From Pseudomonadota bacterium (GTDB lineage Bacteria; Pseudomonadota; Gammaproteobacteria; Steroidobacterales; Steroidobacteraceae), in the NCBI GenBank assembly GCA_018241525.1, contig JAFEDR010000011.1:620001-684000 (forward strand): a DNA stretch of 64,000 bases, in the 5' to 3' direction. The notes under the pieces are model-generated. The model saw only the letters and a program-made list of their open reading frames with translations, did not search any database and was not told the DNA's origin. How positions within the stretch are numbered: the first letter of the stretch is position 1; the number at the start of each line of letters is the position of its first letter. Made by a program: the position numbers and the translations under genes. Shown here piece after piece: positions 40,816 through 55,897 of the stretch.

Positions 40816-40864
40816 CCGGGTAACTACCCGGCCGCGGGGATCGGGCCCGGCCGAAGCCGGGCCC
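40816..40864 (-). terminator. Two tandem hairpins downstream of a lipoprotein gene
   Basis: Perfect 9-bp stem GGGCCCGGC/GCCGGGCCC with a CGAA tetraloop (40843-40864), then perfect 7-bp CCGGGTA/TACCCGG with a 2-base loop (40816-40831). They begin 10 bases past the stop of the minus-strand gene at 40875. No T-run follows, so termination would be weak or Rho-assisted. Confidence 0.5.
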
Positions 40865-40874
40865 GGCACCCGGA

Positions 40875-41309
40875 TCAGGAGCAGGTCGTCTCGCCGTCCT
40901 TGAAGCTGACGTTCAGCGGGCCCGCCGCCGCAATGTCGCGCTCGCAGCTGGCGATCTCCGACGGCATGTTGGCCGTGAACTTCCACTTGCCGGGCGCCAT
41001 CGGAATCGTCTGCGACGACCCGGTGCAGGAGACGCCGTCGGCGCCCTTGGTGAGCTTCACCGGCGTCACGAACTCCTTGCTGTTCGACAGCTTCGGCGCG
41101 CCGGGCAGGATCTGCACCGGGGTCACCTTGACGTTCACGTCCTCGCACTGGCCCTGCTGCGTGATCGACTGCACCGCGACGGTGGCACGGATCAGCGACG
41201 CGGTGTCGTCGCTCGAGTCGCAGCCGGAAAGGCCGGTGAGGGCGACGGCCGCGGCCGTCACGAGGGCCGCGCGGATATAGCGTCCGGCGACGTTCGAAGA
41301 AACGTGCAT
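40875..41309 (-). CDS. Hypothetical lipoprotein
   Basis: A 144-residue lipoprotein. Signal peptide and lipobox are RAALVTAAAVALTGLSGC; the mature part is small and beta-rich with four further cysteines (QCEDV, VSCTGSS, SCERD, TTCS at the very end) that could form two disulfides. The ATG at 41309 follows GGGGGA by six bases and was chosen over a longer frame. On the minus strand a TACAAT with TTCCGG 17 bases upstream (41362-41390) is a candidate promoter. Family not recognised. Confidence 0.75.
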   Translation of the reverse strand: MHVSSNVAGRYIRAALVTAAAVALTGLSGCDSSDDTASLIRATVAVQSITQQGQCEDVNVKVTPVQILPGAPKLSNSKEFVTPVKLTKGADGVSCTGSSQTIPMAPGKWKFTANMPSEIASCERDIAAAGPLNVSFKDGETTCS

Positions 41310-41361
41310 CGAGAATCCCCCTTGTTGTCCTGGCAGGTCGGGCGCCGAACGGGCGCGCCGG

Positions 41362-41390
41362 ATTGTAGCGTGGCGCGCGACACCCCGGAA
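41362..41390 (-). promoter_or_regulatory. Candidate sigma-70 promoter TTCCGG-N17-TACAAT
   Basis: Minus strand -10 TACAAT (41367-41362) with -35-like TTCCGG 17 bases upstream (41390-41385), about 50 bases before the ATG of the lipoprotein at 41309. The -10 is good, the -35 poor. Confidence 0.4.
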
Positions 41391-41454
41391 ATCCACGGTT
41401 CGGCGCGCGCGCCGCGGCGCTACTGTCCGCCGGCCACCGCCCGGAGGACCCCCG

Positions 41455-41880
41455 ATGCGCACCCGACATGCCCTGCTCGCCCTCGCCCTGGCCCTCGCCG
41501 CCCCGGCCGGTGCCGCCGACTACTCGACTTACAGCGGCAAGGAGCTCTACCACCGCTTCTGCGCGAGCTGCCACGGCGCGGGCGGTGAAGGGAACGGGCC
41601 GGTGGCGAGCAGCTTCACCGTCGCCGTGCCGGACCTGACGCGCATCGCGCAGCGCCACGGCGGCCACTTTCCCGACAACTGGGTGTACCGGGTCATCGAC
41701 GGGCGCGAGCGCCTGCTGTCGCACGGGCCGCGCGACATGCCGGTCTGGGGCGTGGAGCTGTGGCGCGAGCAGGGCGCCGACGTCACCGCCGGCGAGCGCA
41801 CCCGCGATGCGATCGGCCGGCTGGTCGAGTACCTGCGCGGCCTGCAGCGCGAGCGCACGCCGGCCGACGCCTCCCGCTGA
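41455..41880 (+). CDS. Periplasmic c-type cytochrome
   Basis: A 141-residue class I cytochrome c with signal peptide (RTRHALLALALALAAPAGAA), one heme-attachment site FCASCHG and a distal methionine in RDMPVWGVELW. The Tyr-rich start (YSTYSGKELYHRFCASC) and C-terminal IGRLVEYLRGLQ helix are typical. It probably carries electrons in the periplasm; no partner dehydrogenase is adjacent. It ends three bases before the convergent methyltransferase gene. Confidence 0.92.
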   Translation: MRTRHALLALALALAAPAGAADYSTYSGKELYHRFCASCHGAGGEGNGPVASSFTVAVPDLTRIAQRHGGHFPDNWVYRVIDGRERLLSHGPRDMPVWGVELWREQGADVTAGERTRDAIGRLVEYLRGLQRERTPADASR

Positions 41881-41883
41881 GGC

Positions 41884-42480
41884 TCAGGCCCAGGGCGCCT
41901 CGAGCTCCCACAGGATCGGCCGCAGCGGCCGGGCGAGGTGCACGCCGGCGGCCAGGTGACGGAAGCCGCGCCGCAGCCGCCGCCGGTACCAGTCGGCACT
42001 GCGCAGGTGCACGTCGCGGTCGGTGCGCGACTGGTCGGCCGCGTCGCGCCAGTCGCGGCGCGTCAGCACGCTGAAATAGAGGGCACCGCGGGTGAGACGC
42101 CCGAGGTTCGCGAGCGCGCGTGCCGCGCTGCGGTCGTCGAGGTACTGCAGCACGTCGTGGCAGATCACGAGGTCGTAGGGCTCGGCCGCGAACGTCGCCA
42201 GCGATCCCTGGTGCCAGCCATGCCGGCGGCAGAGGTACTCGCTGACCTCGAGCCCCTCGTAGCGCGCGCCGGGAAAGTGCCGCGCGAGCGGCGCCCGCAG
42301 GAGCCCGATGCCGCAGCCCGCGTCGAGGATCCGCCGCACCGGCACCTCGTGGTACCGCACGACCCCGGCAACGAGGCCGGCGAGGCGCTCGGCGTCGCCC
42401 GCGTCGGCGACGCGCGTCGCCGGATCGCCGTAGTAGCGCTCGAAGAAATCGGCGTCGAAGCGTTGGGCCCGGCTCGTCAT
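41884..42480 (-). CDS. SAM-dependent class I methyltransferase
   Basis: A 198-residue methyltransferase with SAM motif I VRRILDAGCGIGLLRAPLA, motif II region YEGLEVSEYLCRRHGW and DLVICHDVLQYLDDR. The ATG at 42480 gives a start at the conserved RFDADFFERYYGDP. The substrate is unknown. The UbiA-type gene lies 64 bases upstream on the same strand, so a lipid or quinone substrate is possible but not shown. Confidence 0.88.
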   Translation of the reverse strand: MTSRAQRFDADFFERYYGDPATRVADAGDAERLAGLVAGVVRYHEVPVRRILDAGCGIGLLRAPLARHFPGARYEGLEVSEYLCRRHGWHQGSLATFAAEPYDLVICHDVLQYLDDRSAARALANLGRLTRGALYFSVLTRRDWRDAADQSRTDRDVHLRSADWYRRRLRRGFRHLAAGVHLARPLRPILWELEAPWA

Positions 42481-42544
42481 GCGGGCCGCATCGTTGCAGC
42501 TTTGCGCCGCCGGTGCCAGCGCGGGGCGCCCGGGCGAGGCCGGC

Positions 42545-43516
42545 TCAGCCGAGCAGGCAGCCGGCGAGCAGCACGAGGCCGCCGAGGCCGTGGACCGCGA
42601 GCGTGATCTCGATGCCCCTGCGCAGGCCGGCACGAAGGCCAGGGTCGCGGCTGATCCGCACCGAGGCTGCGAATCCCGCCAAGGCGAGGCCGAGCGCCGC
42701 CGGCAGCGCCCAGCCGGGCAGGTCGCGCCGCAGGACCAGCCCGAGCACGGCGGCGAGCGCGAGCAGCGTCAGCGCTTCGTACAGCAGCCGCGTGCCACCG
42801 ACGCCGAGGCGCACCGCGAGCGTGCGCTTGCCGTGCGCGGCATCCGCGGCGGCATCGGGCACCTCGTTGATCAGCAGGATGAGCAGGGTCCAGGTACCCA
42901 TGGCGACCGCGAGCAGCATCGCGCCGGCGTCGATGCGCCCCGCCTGCAGCCACGCGCTGCCGGCGAGCGGTAGTGCGCCGAGGCCGAGCCCGCAGGCGAG
43001 CTCGCCGAGCCCGCGGCCCGCCAGGGCGACGCCCGGCCGCGAATAGCCGTAGCCCAGCCCCAGACCCGCGAGCCCGAGCACCACGATGCCGGTACCGCGG
43101 CGCCAGGCGAGCAGCGCGCCGACCAGCAGTGCCGCGGCGGCGAGCCCGCCGGCGAGGCGGGCCATCGCGTCACGTTGGAGCACGCCGTTCTGGATGAAGC
43201 GCGAGCCGCCGGTGTACGGGTAGAGCCGCTCGACGTTGGCTGGATCGGTACCCCCGAGGTCGTCGGCGACGTCGTTGTAGACGTTGGTCGCCGCGTGCGC
43301 GAGCACGGTGGCCGCGAGCGCAAGACCAAAGGCCCAGCCGTCGAAGGCGGCCGGCGCGCGACTGCCCCAGGCGGTGCCGACCAGCACCGGCAGCACCGAG
43401 GCCTGCAGGAACGCCGGCCGGGTCGCGAGCGCGCCGCGGCGGATCGCGGCGCTCGGACCCTGGCCGCCGAGTGTCGCTGGCGAGGGCTCGCCGGGCGGGA
43501 TCGGGTGCGTGGACAC
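42545..43516 (-). CDS. UbiA-superfamily prenyltransferase
   Basis: A 323-residue polytopic UbiA-type prenyltransferase. The two Asp-rich motifs are NVYNDVADDLGGTDPAN and NEVPDAAADAAHGKRTLAVRLG, which bind the prenyl diphosphate through Mg2+. About nine membrane helices are visible. The sequence is closer to MenA-like members than to UbiA proper, but quinone pathway genes are absent nearby so I give no symbol. The GTG 43516 has CCGGAG five bases upstream. A methyltransferase follows on the same strand. Confidence 0.85.
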   Translation of the reverse strand: MSTHPIPPGEPSPATLGGQGPSAAIRRGALATRPAFLQASVLPVLVGTAWGSRAPAAFDGWAFGLALAATVLAHAATNVYNDVADDLGGTDPANVERLYPYTGGSRFIQNGVLQRDAMARLAGGLAAAALLVGALLAWRRGTGIVVLGLAGLGLGYGYSRPGVALAGRGLGELACGLGLGALPLAGSAWLQAGRIDAGAMLLAVAMGTWTLLILLINEVPDAAADAAHGKRTLAVRLGVGGTRLLYEALTLLALAAVLGLVLRRDLPGWALPAALGLALAGFAASVRISRDPGLRAGLRRGIEITLAVHGLGGLVLLAGCLLG

Positions 43517-43716
43517 GTGGACTCCGGGGGAGGCGCGGCAGCGCCGCCACGGAAGCTTGGCCCTGCGCGACCGCGGGTGGATCCGGGCTTGCCGCAGGCG
43601 ACGTACGGGTCCCGGACGCGCAACCCGGAACCTAGGGGCTTGCCACGATGTCCCTCTGGCGGGTGGCCCGCGCATCGTGTCACTCTCGGCTCGACGGTAC
43701 GCGGCGAGGAGCCCCG

Positions 43717-44199
43717 ATGGCCCACGTGCTCGTGCTCGGCATCGGCAATCCGCTGCGCGCGGATGATGGCGCCGGCGTGCACGCCGCACAGCAGCTCGCC
43801 GCGCGCGCACGCGACCGGCGCGACGTCGTGATCCTCGATGCCGGCACCCTCAGCTTCACGGTCCAGCCTGCCGTCAATGCAGCCGACGCGCTGATTGCGA
43901 TCGACGCGACGCCGTGCGGCGGGGAGCCGGGCGCGCTGACGGTGCACGAGGGCGAGGCGTTCGACCGCTTCGTGACGCGCCGCGACCGGCGTCCCGTCGA
44001 GGGCTGCCTGGCCGAGATCCTCGGCAGCGCGCGCCGTGCCGGCCAGCTGCCGGCGAGGCGAGTGCTGATCCACCTCGAGCCGGCGGTGCTCGACTGGGGC
44101 TTCGAGCTGAGCCCGGCGGTGGCTGCGGCGCTTCAGCCCTGCGCCGAGATCGCGCTCGGCTTCATCGAGCGCTGGTCGCCGCCGATCGCCGCGCACTGA
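43717..44199 (+). CDS. Hydrogenase-maturation-type peptidase (HycI/HupD family)
   Basis: A 160-residue HycI/HupD-like endopeptidase. The motif VLGIGNPLRADDGAGVHAAQ contains the metal-sensing Asp, and VILDAGTLSF gives the second acid. In known systems it trims the C-terminus of the large subunit of NiFe hydrogenase after Ni insertion. ATG 43717 has AGGAG five bases upstream. No hydrogenase or hyp gene is present in the window, so its substrate is unclear. Confidence 0.82.
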   Translation: MAHVLVLGIGNPLRADDGAGVHAAQQLAARARDRRDVVILDAGTLSFTVQPAVNAADALIAIDATPCGGEPGALTVHEGEAFDRFVTRRDRRPVEGCLAEILGSARRAGQLPARRVLIHLEPAVLDWGFELSPAVAAALQPCAEIALGFIERWSPPIAAH

Positions 44200-44211
44200 C
44201 GCGGCGCGACC

Positions 44212-45429
44212 TCAGCGCACGCCGCGGCGATTCACGCGCTCGGGCCGGATGTCGGCGAGCGTCGGCGTGCCCGCCTGGCGCATGATCTGCGTGAGCTCGC
44301 GCACATAGAGGTCGAGCACCGCCTCGACCCCGCTCTGGCCGAAGGCCGCGAGTCCCCAGCCCTGCGGCCGGCCGATGCCGACGGCGGTCGCGCCGAGGGC
44401 CAGCGCCTTGAACACGTCGGTGCCACGCCGCACGCCGCCGTCGAGCAGCACGGGGACCCGGCCGCGCACGGCGGCGGCGATCTCCGGCAGGCAATCGATC
44501 GTCGCGCGCAACGTCTCCTCGTTCCGCCCGCCGTGGTTCGAGACGATCACGCCGTCGGCGCCGTGCTCGACGGCCAACGCCGCGTCCTCGCCGGCCACGA
44601 TGCCCTTGACGAGCAGCTTCACCTTCACGAGCGCACGCAGCCGGTCGAGGTAGGCCGGCGTCAGGTCCATCGGCAGGTGGGTCGTGACGCGCGACACGTC
44701 GAGGCCGGCGTACAGCGGCGCCTTGCGCCACATGTCGTGGTTGTTGTTGACGTGGCAGTCGGTGCAGGTGCGTGAATCGGCGGCCATCGCACGCCGCAGC
44801 GTTTCGTTGTTGCGGCCCGGCATCGTGTCGACCGTCAGCACGATCGCCGGGCAGCCGGCCTCCTCGATGCGCCGCACCAGCGCCCGGGTGACTTCCCAAT
44901 CGTCGGTGGGATACAGCTGCTGCCAGACGGGCGCGCCCCGCTCCGCGGCCACGGCGTCGGTCGGTACCGACGAGCCACTCGAGATCATCAGCGGCGCATC
45001 GCGCGAACGCGCGGCGCGCGCGACCGCGAGTTCCGCGTCCGGGTGGAACGCGCGCTGGCTCGAGACGGCCGAGAGGTACACGGGACCGGCGTAGCGCGTA
45101 CCGTAGAGCGCAACGCGGGTGTCGACGTGGCTGACATCGACGAAGCGCCGCGCGCGGATCTCGATGTCGCCGAAGGCGTCCTGGTTGCGCAGCACGGTCC
45201 GGTCATCGTCGGCGCCGGTCGCGAGGTAGCCGAAGTGCGCGGGTGGCAGCGCCTCGCGCGCGAGCGGCTCGAAGCCCATCACGTCGAGCACCTCGCCGGC
45301 ACTCGCCGGTGGCGGCACGGCGCGCCGGAATGCCTGCGAGGGCGGCAGCGGCAGCGCGGCAGCCGCCGGCAAGGCGGCGATGGTACCGAGCAGAGCGCGG
45401 CGCGTCAGCGGGTCGGGTGTCTTGCGCAT
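44212..45429 (-). CDS. Tat-exported FMN-dependent alpha-hydroxyacid dehydrogenase with CxxCH
   Basis: A 405-residue member of the lactate/glycolate oxidase family. It has a twin-arginine signal (LTRRALLGTIAALPAAAAL), FMN-site motifs LLVKGIVAGEDA and LLDGGVRRGTDVFKALALGA, and the catalytic SNHGGR with His at about 299. Unusually, residues 222-226 are CTDCH, a c-type-heme-like CxxCH, inside an insert after VDTMPGRNNETLRRA and followed by NNNHDMW. It could be a flavin dehydrogenase passing electrons to a covalently bound heme, or the cysteines could bind zinc; the sequence cannot decide. Confidence 0.85.
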   Translation of the reverse strand: MRKTPDPLTRRALLGTIAALPAAAALPLPPSQAFRRAVPPPASAGEVLDVMGFEPLAREALPPAHFGYLATGADDDRTVLRNQDAFGDIEIRARRFVDVSHVDTRVALYGTRYAGPVYLSAVSSQRAFHPDAELAVARAARSRDAPLMISSGSSVPTDAVAAERGAPVWQQLYPTDDWEVTRALVRRIEEAGCPAIVLTVDTMPGRNNETLRRAMAADSRTCTDCHVNNNHDMWRKAPLYAGLDVSRVTTHLPMDLTPAYLDRLRALVKVKLLVKGIVAGEDAALAVEHGADGVIVSNHGGRNEETLRATIDCLPEIAAAVRGRVPVLLDGGVRRGTDVFKALALGATAVGIGRPQGWGLAAFGQSGVEAVLDLYVRELTQIMRQAGTPTLADIRPERVNRRGVR

Positions 45430-45570
45430 GGCAGGTCCTCGCCGGTCCGTCGGCGTGCCGCGTCCCGGAGCCCGCGCCCTGCCCCGCGGCGGACGGATCC
45501 GGGAAATCGCGGCGCGCCGTACGTGCGGCCGCACCGCGCGCGAGTATAGCGGGGCGCGTCGCGTCCGGGC

Positions 45571-47407
<1,837 letters not shown>

Positions 47408-47460
47408 CGGTCCACCCCTCGTTCCTGAGGTCCAGAACCCGCAATTATCGCCGATCCCGT

Positions 47461-47490
47461 CGGCCCGGAATGTGACCGGGTTCCGGGCCG
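47461..47490 (-). terminator. Hairpin between glmU and glmS
   Basis: Perfect 10-bp inverted repeat CGGCCCGGAA (47461-47470) and TTCCGGGCCG (47481-47490) with a 10-base loop, 9 bases past the glmU stop. No T-run follows; a GATAAT -10-like hexamer lies about 35 bases further on toward glmS. It may limit read-through or protect mRNA. Confidence 0.45.
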
Positions 47491-47499
47491 GCGGGCGGT

Positions 47500-48924
47500 T
47501 CAGCCGGAATGATCGTCCTCCGGCAGGCGCGCCCGCTCGATCGCGCGGCTGCGCTCCTCGGTGGTGGCCTTGGCCGGGCGGTGCCAGCCCGCCAGCGACT
47601 GCTGGCGGGTGCGCGCGAGCGTCAGCGCCTCACGCGGCGCCGGCTTCGTGATCGTCGAGCCCGCGCCGACGGTGGCGTTGCGGCCGATCGTGATCGGCGC
47701 GACCAGCATCGCGCCGGAGCCGATGAAGGCGCCGTCCTCGATCACCGTCGGCCACTTGTTGACGCCGTCGTAGTTGCAGGTGATCGTGCCGGCGCCGACG
47801 TTGACCTTGGCGCCGACGGTCGCGTCGCCGAGGTAGGTCAGGTGGTTGGCCTTGCTGCCGGCGCCGAGCGTCGCGTTCTTGAGCTCGACGAAGTTGCCGA
47901 CGTGCGCGTCGTCGAGGAGCCGCGCGCCCGGCCGCATCCGCGCGAAGGGCCCGACGCTGCAGCGCGCGCCGATCGCCGCGCCGGTCAGCACGCAGTGCGG
48001 GTGCAGCACCGTGTCGGCCGCCACCGTGACGTCGCGCAGCACGCAGCCCGGCCCGACGACCACGCGGTCGCCGAGCTCGACCTCGCCCTCGAGCACCACG
48101 TTGACGTCGATGCGCACGTCGCGGCCGCAGCGGACCGTGCCGCGGACGTCGAGGCGCGCGGGATCGGCGAGCGTGACGCCCGCCTCGAGCAGCTCGCCGG
48201 CGCGCTGCCGCCGGTACTCGGCCTCGAGCTGCGCGAGCTGCTGGCGATCGTTGACGCCGAGCACCTCGGCCGCAGTCGGCGCGACCACCGCGGTGATGGT
48301 CGCGCCGTCCTTGACCGCGAGCGTCACCACGTCGGTCAGGTAGTACTCGCCCTGGGCGTTGTCGTTGCGAAGGCTGGCGAGCCAGCGCCGCAGCGCAGCG
48401 GCCGGCGCGGCCAGCAGCCCGGTGTTCGATTCCTGGACGGCGAGCTCCTTGCGGTTCGCGTCCTTGTGCTCGACGATCCGATAGACGTTGCCGGCCTTGT
48501 CGCGCAGCACGCGCCCGTAGCCAGCGGGATCCGCGAGCAGCACCGACAGGATCGCGAGCGAGCCGGTGCCGGCCGCCGCGACGAGCTCGCGCAGCGTCGC
48601 CGCCCGCACCAGCGGCACGTCGCCGTACAGCACCAGCACCTGGTGATCGTCCGGGACCGCTGGCATCGCCTGCATTACGGCATGGCCGGTGCCGTGCTGC
48701 TCGGCCTGCAGCACCCACGTCAGGTCGGTCTCGGGGAACGCCGCACGAACCTGCTCCGCGCCGTGGCCATGCACCACGTGGATCGCGTCGGGTCCGAGCG
48801 CGCGGGCGCAGTCGAGGACGTGCCGCAGCAACGGCCGGCCGGCGAGCGGCTGCAGCACCTTCGGCAGGTCGCTCTTCATGCGCTTACCCTGACCGGCCGC
48901 CAGGATCACGATGCTGAGGGGCAT
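47500..48924 (-). CDS. glmU: Bifunctional GlmU: N-acetylglucosamine-1-P uridyltransferase / acetyltransferase
   Basis: A 474-residue two-domain enzyme. The N-terminal nucleotidyltransferase starts [21 protein letters not shown] with GXGXRMXSXLPK and LYGDVPLV. The C-terminal left-handed beta-helix has hexapeptide repeats ([17 protein letters not shown], then [38 protein letters not shown]). It makes UDP-GlcNAc from glucosamine 1-phosphate. The ATG 48924 was chosen at the start of the motif. glmS is the next gene, as in many gammaproteobacteria, but atpC is separated from it here by an inserted divergent pair. Confidence 0.97.
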   Translation of the reverse strand: MPLSIVILAAGQGKRMKSDLPKVLQPLAGRPLLRHVLDCARALGPDAIHVVHGHGAEQVRAAFPETDLTWVLQAEQHGTGHAVMQAMPAVPDDHQVLVLYGDVPLVRAATLRELVAAAGTGSLAILSVLLADPAGYGRVLRDKAGNVYRIVEHKDANRKELAVQESNTGLLAAPAAALRRWLASLRNDNAQGEYYLTDVVTLAVKDGATITAVVAPTAAEVLGVNDRQQLAQLEAEYRRQRAGELLEAGVTLADPARLDVRGTVRCGRDVRIDVNVVLEGEVELGDRVVVGPGCVLRDVTVAADTVLHPHCVLTGAAIGARCSVGPFARMRPGARLLDDAHVGNFVELKNATLGAGSKANHLTYLGDATVGAKVNVGAGTITCNYDGVNKWPTVIEDGAFIGSGAMLVAPITIGRNATVGAGSTITKPAPREALTLARTRQQSLAGWHRPAKATTEERSRAIERARLPEDDHSG

Positions 48925-49038
48925 GGGGATACTCGATCGCCGCGAAGCGGTCATTGTCGCACGAGGCCCGTAAGCGCAGGGCTTTGCGGTATCGTCCGCG
49001 GACCACGTCTCAGTCCGCGCATCGAGGGAGCCGCCATC

Positions 49039-51138
49039 ATGTCCCGGACCGCCGGTCGCTGGATCACCGCCGCCTGCGCGCTCCTCTGGCCATGGGCCGC
49101 GATGGCCGCGAGCCATGCGATCACCCACGAGGACCTGTGGTTGATGAAACGCCTCGGCGCGCCGGAGCCGAGTCCCGATGGCCGGCGCGCGGTGCTTGCC
49201 GTGCTCGAGCCGGCCTACGACCGCAAGGAGCAGGCCTACGGCCTGTGGCTGCTGACCACCGACGGCACCGCACCGCCGCGCCGGCTGACGTTCGCGAAAA
49301 GTGCCGAATCCGGCGTCACCTTCAGCGAGGACGGTCGACGGATCGCCTTCAGCAGCAAGCGCGAGGGCGATGCCGAGGAGCAGGTCTACGTGCTCGACCT
49401 CGGCGGCGGCGAGGCGCAGCGCGTCACGAGCGTGGCGCTCGGCGCGCGCTCGCCGCGCTTCTCGCCGGACGGCGCGAGCCTCGCCTTCGTTGCCGACGTC
49501 TGGCCCGGGGCACGCGACGACGCCGACAACCGTCGCCTTGCGAAGGAACGATCCGACCGCAAGTACGCGGCGCGCGTCTACGACGGCTTCCCGGTGCGCG
49601 CCTGGGACCAGTGGCTGGACGAGCGGCGTCCGCACCTCTACGTGCAACCGCTGGCGGGCGCCGCTCCCGCGCGCGACCTGCTCGCCGGCACCGCGCTCGC
49701 GGCCGCGCCGGGTTACGCCGGACACCGCGAGGACAGCGGCGAGTCGCTCGAGCCGGTGTGGACGCCGGACGGCCGCGGCCTGGTGTTCGTCGCGAGCGAT
49801 GATCGCGACCGCGCAGCGCGCGATTTCACCTCGACGCAGCTCTGGTACGTCGCCGCCGCGGGCGGCGAGCCGGTACGCCTGACCTCGGGCGCCGACAGCT
49901 GGGCGGCGCCGCGCTTCGGCGCCGACGGCACGCTCTACGCCGAGCACACCCGCCGCAGCGGCCACGTCTACGATGCGACCGCGGTCGCGGCACTCGAGCT
50001 CGATGCGGCGCGGGCGCGCCTCACGTCCGCACCCCGCGACCTGACGGGCGGCATCGACCGCTCGGTGACGAGTTGGGGCGTGGACGCGGGCGGCGACGTC
50101 TACTTCCTCGCCGAGGAGGCGGGCCTCGAGGTGCCGTTCGTCGCGCCGCGACACGGCCCGGTGCATCGGCTCTCGCCGGGCGCGACCGGCGTTTACAGCG
50201 GACTCGCCGTCGCGCCGCGGGCAGCGCGGCCCACGCTGCTCGCACGGTGGGAGAGCGCCGTGCAACCCCCGGAGGCGGTGCGGCTCGAGCCGGCCGGCGG
50301 CCATGTGTCGCTGACCGGGTTCAATACCGAACGCGCGCGCTCGATCGAGTGGCAGCCGGTCGAGTCCTTTTGGTTTACGAGCGCCGCCGGGCGGCGCATC
50401 CACAGCCTGCTGGTGCGGCCGGCCGGCTTCGATCCGGCGAAGCGCTATCCGCTGCTCGTGCTCCTGCACGGCGGCCCGGCGACGATGTGGCGCGACCAGT
50501 TCGTGATCCGCTGGAACTACCACCTGCTGGCCGGCTCGCGCTACGTGGTGCTGCTGACGGACTATTCGGGATCGACCGGCTACGGCGAGGCCTTCGCGCG
50601 CGCGATCGAGCGCGATCCGCTCGCCGGCCCCGCCGACGAGATCAATGCCGCTGCCGACGAGGCCATCCGCCGCTACCCGTTCATCGACGGTACGCGGCAG
50701 TGCGCGGCCGGGGCGAGCTACGGCGGCCACCTCGCCAACTGGATGCAGGCGAGCACCACCCGCTACCGCTGCCTCGTCAGCCATGCCGGCCTCGTCGATC
50801 TCGAGGCGCAGTGGGGCACGAGCGATGCGGTCTATCACCGCGAGGTCACGATCGGCAGCCCGCCGTGGGCCGGCGATCCGCTGTGGCGCACGCAGAGCCC
50901 GATCAGCCACGCGGACCGGTTCCGGACGCCGGTACTGCTGACGGTCGGCGAGCGCGACTTCCGCGTCCCGCTCAACAACACGCTCGAATACTGGACCGCG
51001 CTGCAGCGCCAGCAGGTACCGAGCCGGCTGATCGTGTTCCCGGAAGCGAACCACTGGATCCTGCGCGGCGAGGACAGCCGCTACTTCTATGCCGAGGTGG
51101 CGGCCTGGCTCGAGCGCTACCTTGGCCCGGGCGGCTGA
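49039..51138 (+). CDS. Exported S9-family (acylaminoacyl/DPP-like) peptidase
   Basis: A 699-residue prolyl-oligopeptidase-family enzyme. A signal peptide ([22 protein letters not shown]) precedes a WD-like propeller ([37 protein letters not shown]), then the alpha/beta domain: [19 protein letters not shown], the nucleophile [29 protein letters not shown] with Asp and PEANHW with His. It probably trims peptides in the periplasm. GGGAG precedes the ATG. The GFA gene follows 7 bases later. The pair interrupts the usual atpC-glmU order. Confidence 0.92.
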   Translation: MSRTAGRWITAACALLWPWAAMAASHAITHEDLWLMKRLGAPEPSPDGRRAVLAVLEPAYDRKEQAYGLWLLTTDGTAPPRRLTFAKSAESGVTFSEDGRRIAFSSKREGDAEEQVYVLDLGGGEAQRVTSVALGARSPRFSPDGASLAFVADVWPGARDDADNRRLAKERSDRKYAARVYDGFPVRAWDQWLDERRPHLYVQPLAGAAPARDLLAGTALAAAPGYAGHREDSGESLEPVWTPDGRGLVFVASDDRDRAARDFTSTQLWYVAAAGGEPVRLTSGADSWAAPRFGADGTLYAEHTRRSGHVYDATAVAALELDAARARLTSAPRDLTGGIDRSVTSWGVDAGGDVYFLAEEAGLEVPFVAPRHGPVHRLSPGATGVYSGLAVAPRAARPTLLARWESAVQPPEAVRLEPAGGHVSLTGFNTERARSIEWQPVESFWFTSAAGRRIHSLLVRPAGFDPAKRYPLLVLLHGGPATMWRDQFVIRWNYHLLAGSRYVVLLTDYSGSTGYGEAFARAIERDPLAGPADEINAAADEAIRRYPFIDGTRQCAAGASYGGHLANWMQASTTRYRCLVSHAGLVDLEAQWGTSDAVYHREVTIGSPPWAGDPLWRTQSPISHADRFRTPVLLTVGERDFRVPLNNTLEYWTALQRQQVPSRLIVFPEANHWILRGEDSRYFYAEVAAWLERYLGPGG

Positions 51139-51145
51139 TGCCGCG

Positions 51146-51505
51146 ATGATCCTCGCGACCTGCCACTGCGGGGACGTGCGCCTCGAGCTGCGTCAGGCGC
51201 CGCGCACGGTCATCAGCTGCAATTGCTCGATCTGCCGGCGCTACGGCGCGCTGTGGGCGTACTACCGTCCCTCGTCGGTGCGCGTGCGCGCGGCGCGCGG
51301 CGCACTCGCGCGCTACGCGTGGCGTCTGCGCGTGCGTGACTACTGCCATTGCCGCCGCTGCGGCTGCCTCACGCACTACGTGTATCGCGGCAAGCAGCGC
51401 GGGCGCGTGATGGGGGTCAATGCGCGACTGCTCGAACCGGCGGTGCTCGACCGTGTGCGGATCCGCAGGCTCGATGGCGCCCGGACCTGGAAGCTGCTCG
51501 ACTAG
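51146..51505 (+). CDS. GFA-domain protein
   Basis: A 119-residue zinc-binding GFA-family protein with [27 protein letters not shown] and [14 protein letters not shown], the usual cysteine set. It starts at ATG 51146, 7 bases after the S9 peptidase stop. It is the second GFA gene of the window (the other is at 27.7 kb) but the two are only distantly alike. No substrate can be assigned. Confidence 0.85.
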   Translation: MILATCHCGDVRLELRQAPRTVISCNCSICRRYGALWAYYRPSSVRVRAARGALARYAWRLRVRDYCHCRRCGCLTHYVYRGKQRGRVMGVNARLLEPAVLDRVRIRRLDGARTWKLLD

Positions 51506-51556
51506 GTCGCCGCGATCGGTCGATCCACCGCGCACGGCGTCGGCCGCGGCGTTGCA

Positions 51557-51976
51557 CTACTTGGTCTTGCGCAGCCGCTGCAGCATCTTGACCTGCGCGG
51601 CGAGCCGCACGAGCTCGGCCTGCGCCTCGGCGAGCGAGACCTCGCTGCCGCGCTCGCGCAGCGCCTCCTCGGCGCGCTGCTTGGCGGCCAGCACCGCCGC
51701 CTCGTCGAGGTCGGCGGCCCGCAGCGCCGTGTCGGCGAGCACCGTCACTCGCTGCGGCTGGATCTCGAGCGCCCCGCCGCCGACGTAGAAGCCGTGCTCC
51801 TCGCCGTCCGGCGTCTGCACGCGCACCTCGCCCGCCTTGAGCGTCGTCAGCAGCGGCGCGTGGCGCGGCGCAATGCCGATGTCGCCCTGCGCCGCCGGCA
51901 CGAACACCATCGACGCCCGGCCGGAGTAGATCTCGCCCTCGGCGCTGACGATGTCGACGTTGATGGTGTTGGCCAT
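51557..51976 (-). CDS. atpC: ATP synthase epsilon subunit
   Basis: A 139-residue F1 epsilon subunit, last gene of the operon. The beta-sandwich part reads NVDIVSAEGEIYSGRASMVFVPA and IGIAPRHAPLLTTLKAGEVRV, followed by two C-terminal helices (LDEAAVLAAKQRAEEALRER) that regulate rotation. It lies 10 bases after atpD. Confidence 0.95.
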   Translation of the reverse strand: MANTINVDIVSAEGEIYSGRASMVFVPAAQGDIGIAPRHAPLLTTLKAGEVRVQTPDGEEHGFYVGGGALEIQPQRVTVLADTALRAADLDEAAVLAAKQRAEEALRERGSEVSLAEAQAELVRLAAQVKMLQRLRKTK

Positions 51977-51986
51977 GGGCGCGTCC

Positions 51987-54306
<2,320 letters not shown>

Positions 54307-54315
54307 GGCCGTTCC

Positions 54316-55854
<1,539 letters not shown>

Positions 55855-55897
55855 GCTGCTTTCCCTCTGAACCCTTGCGGCCGCGCGCCCGGGGCGC

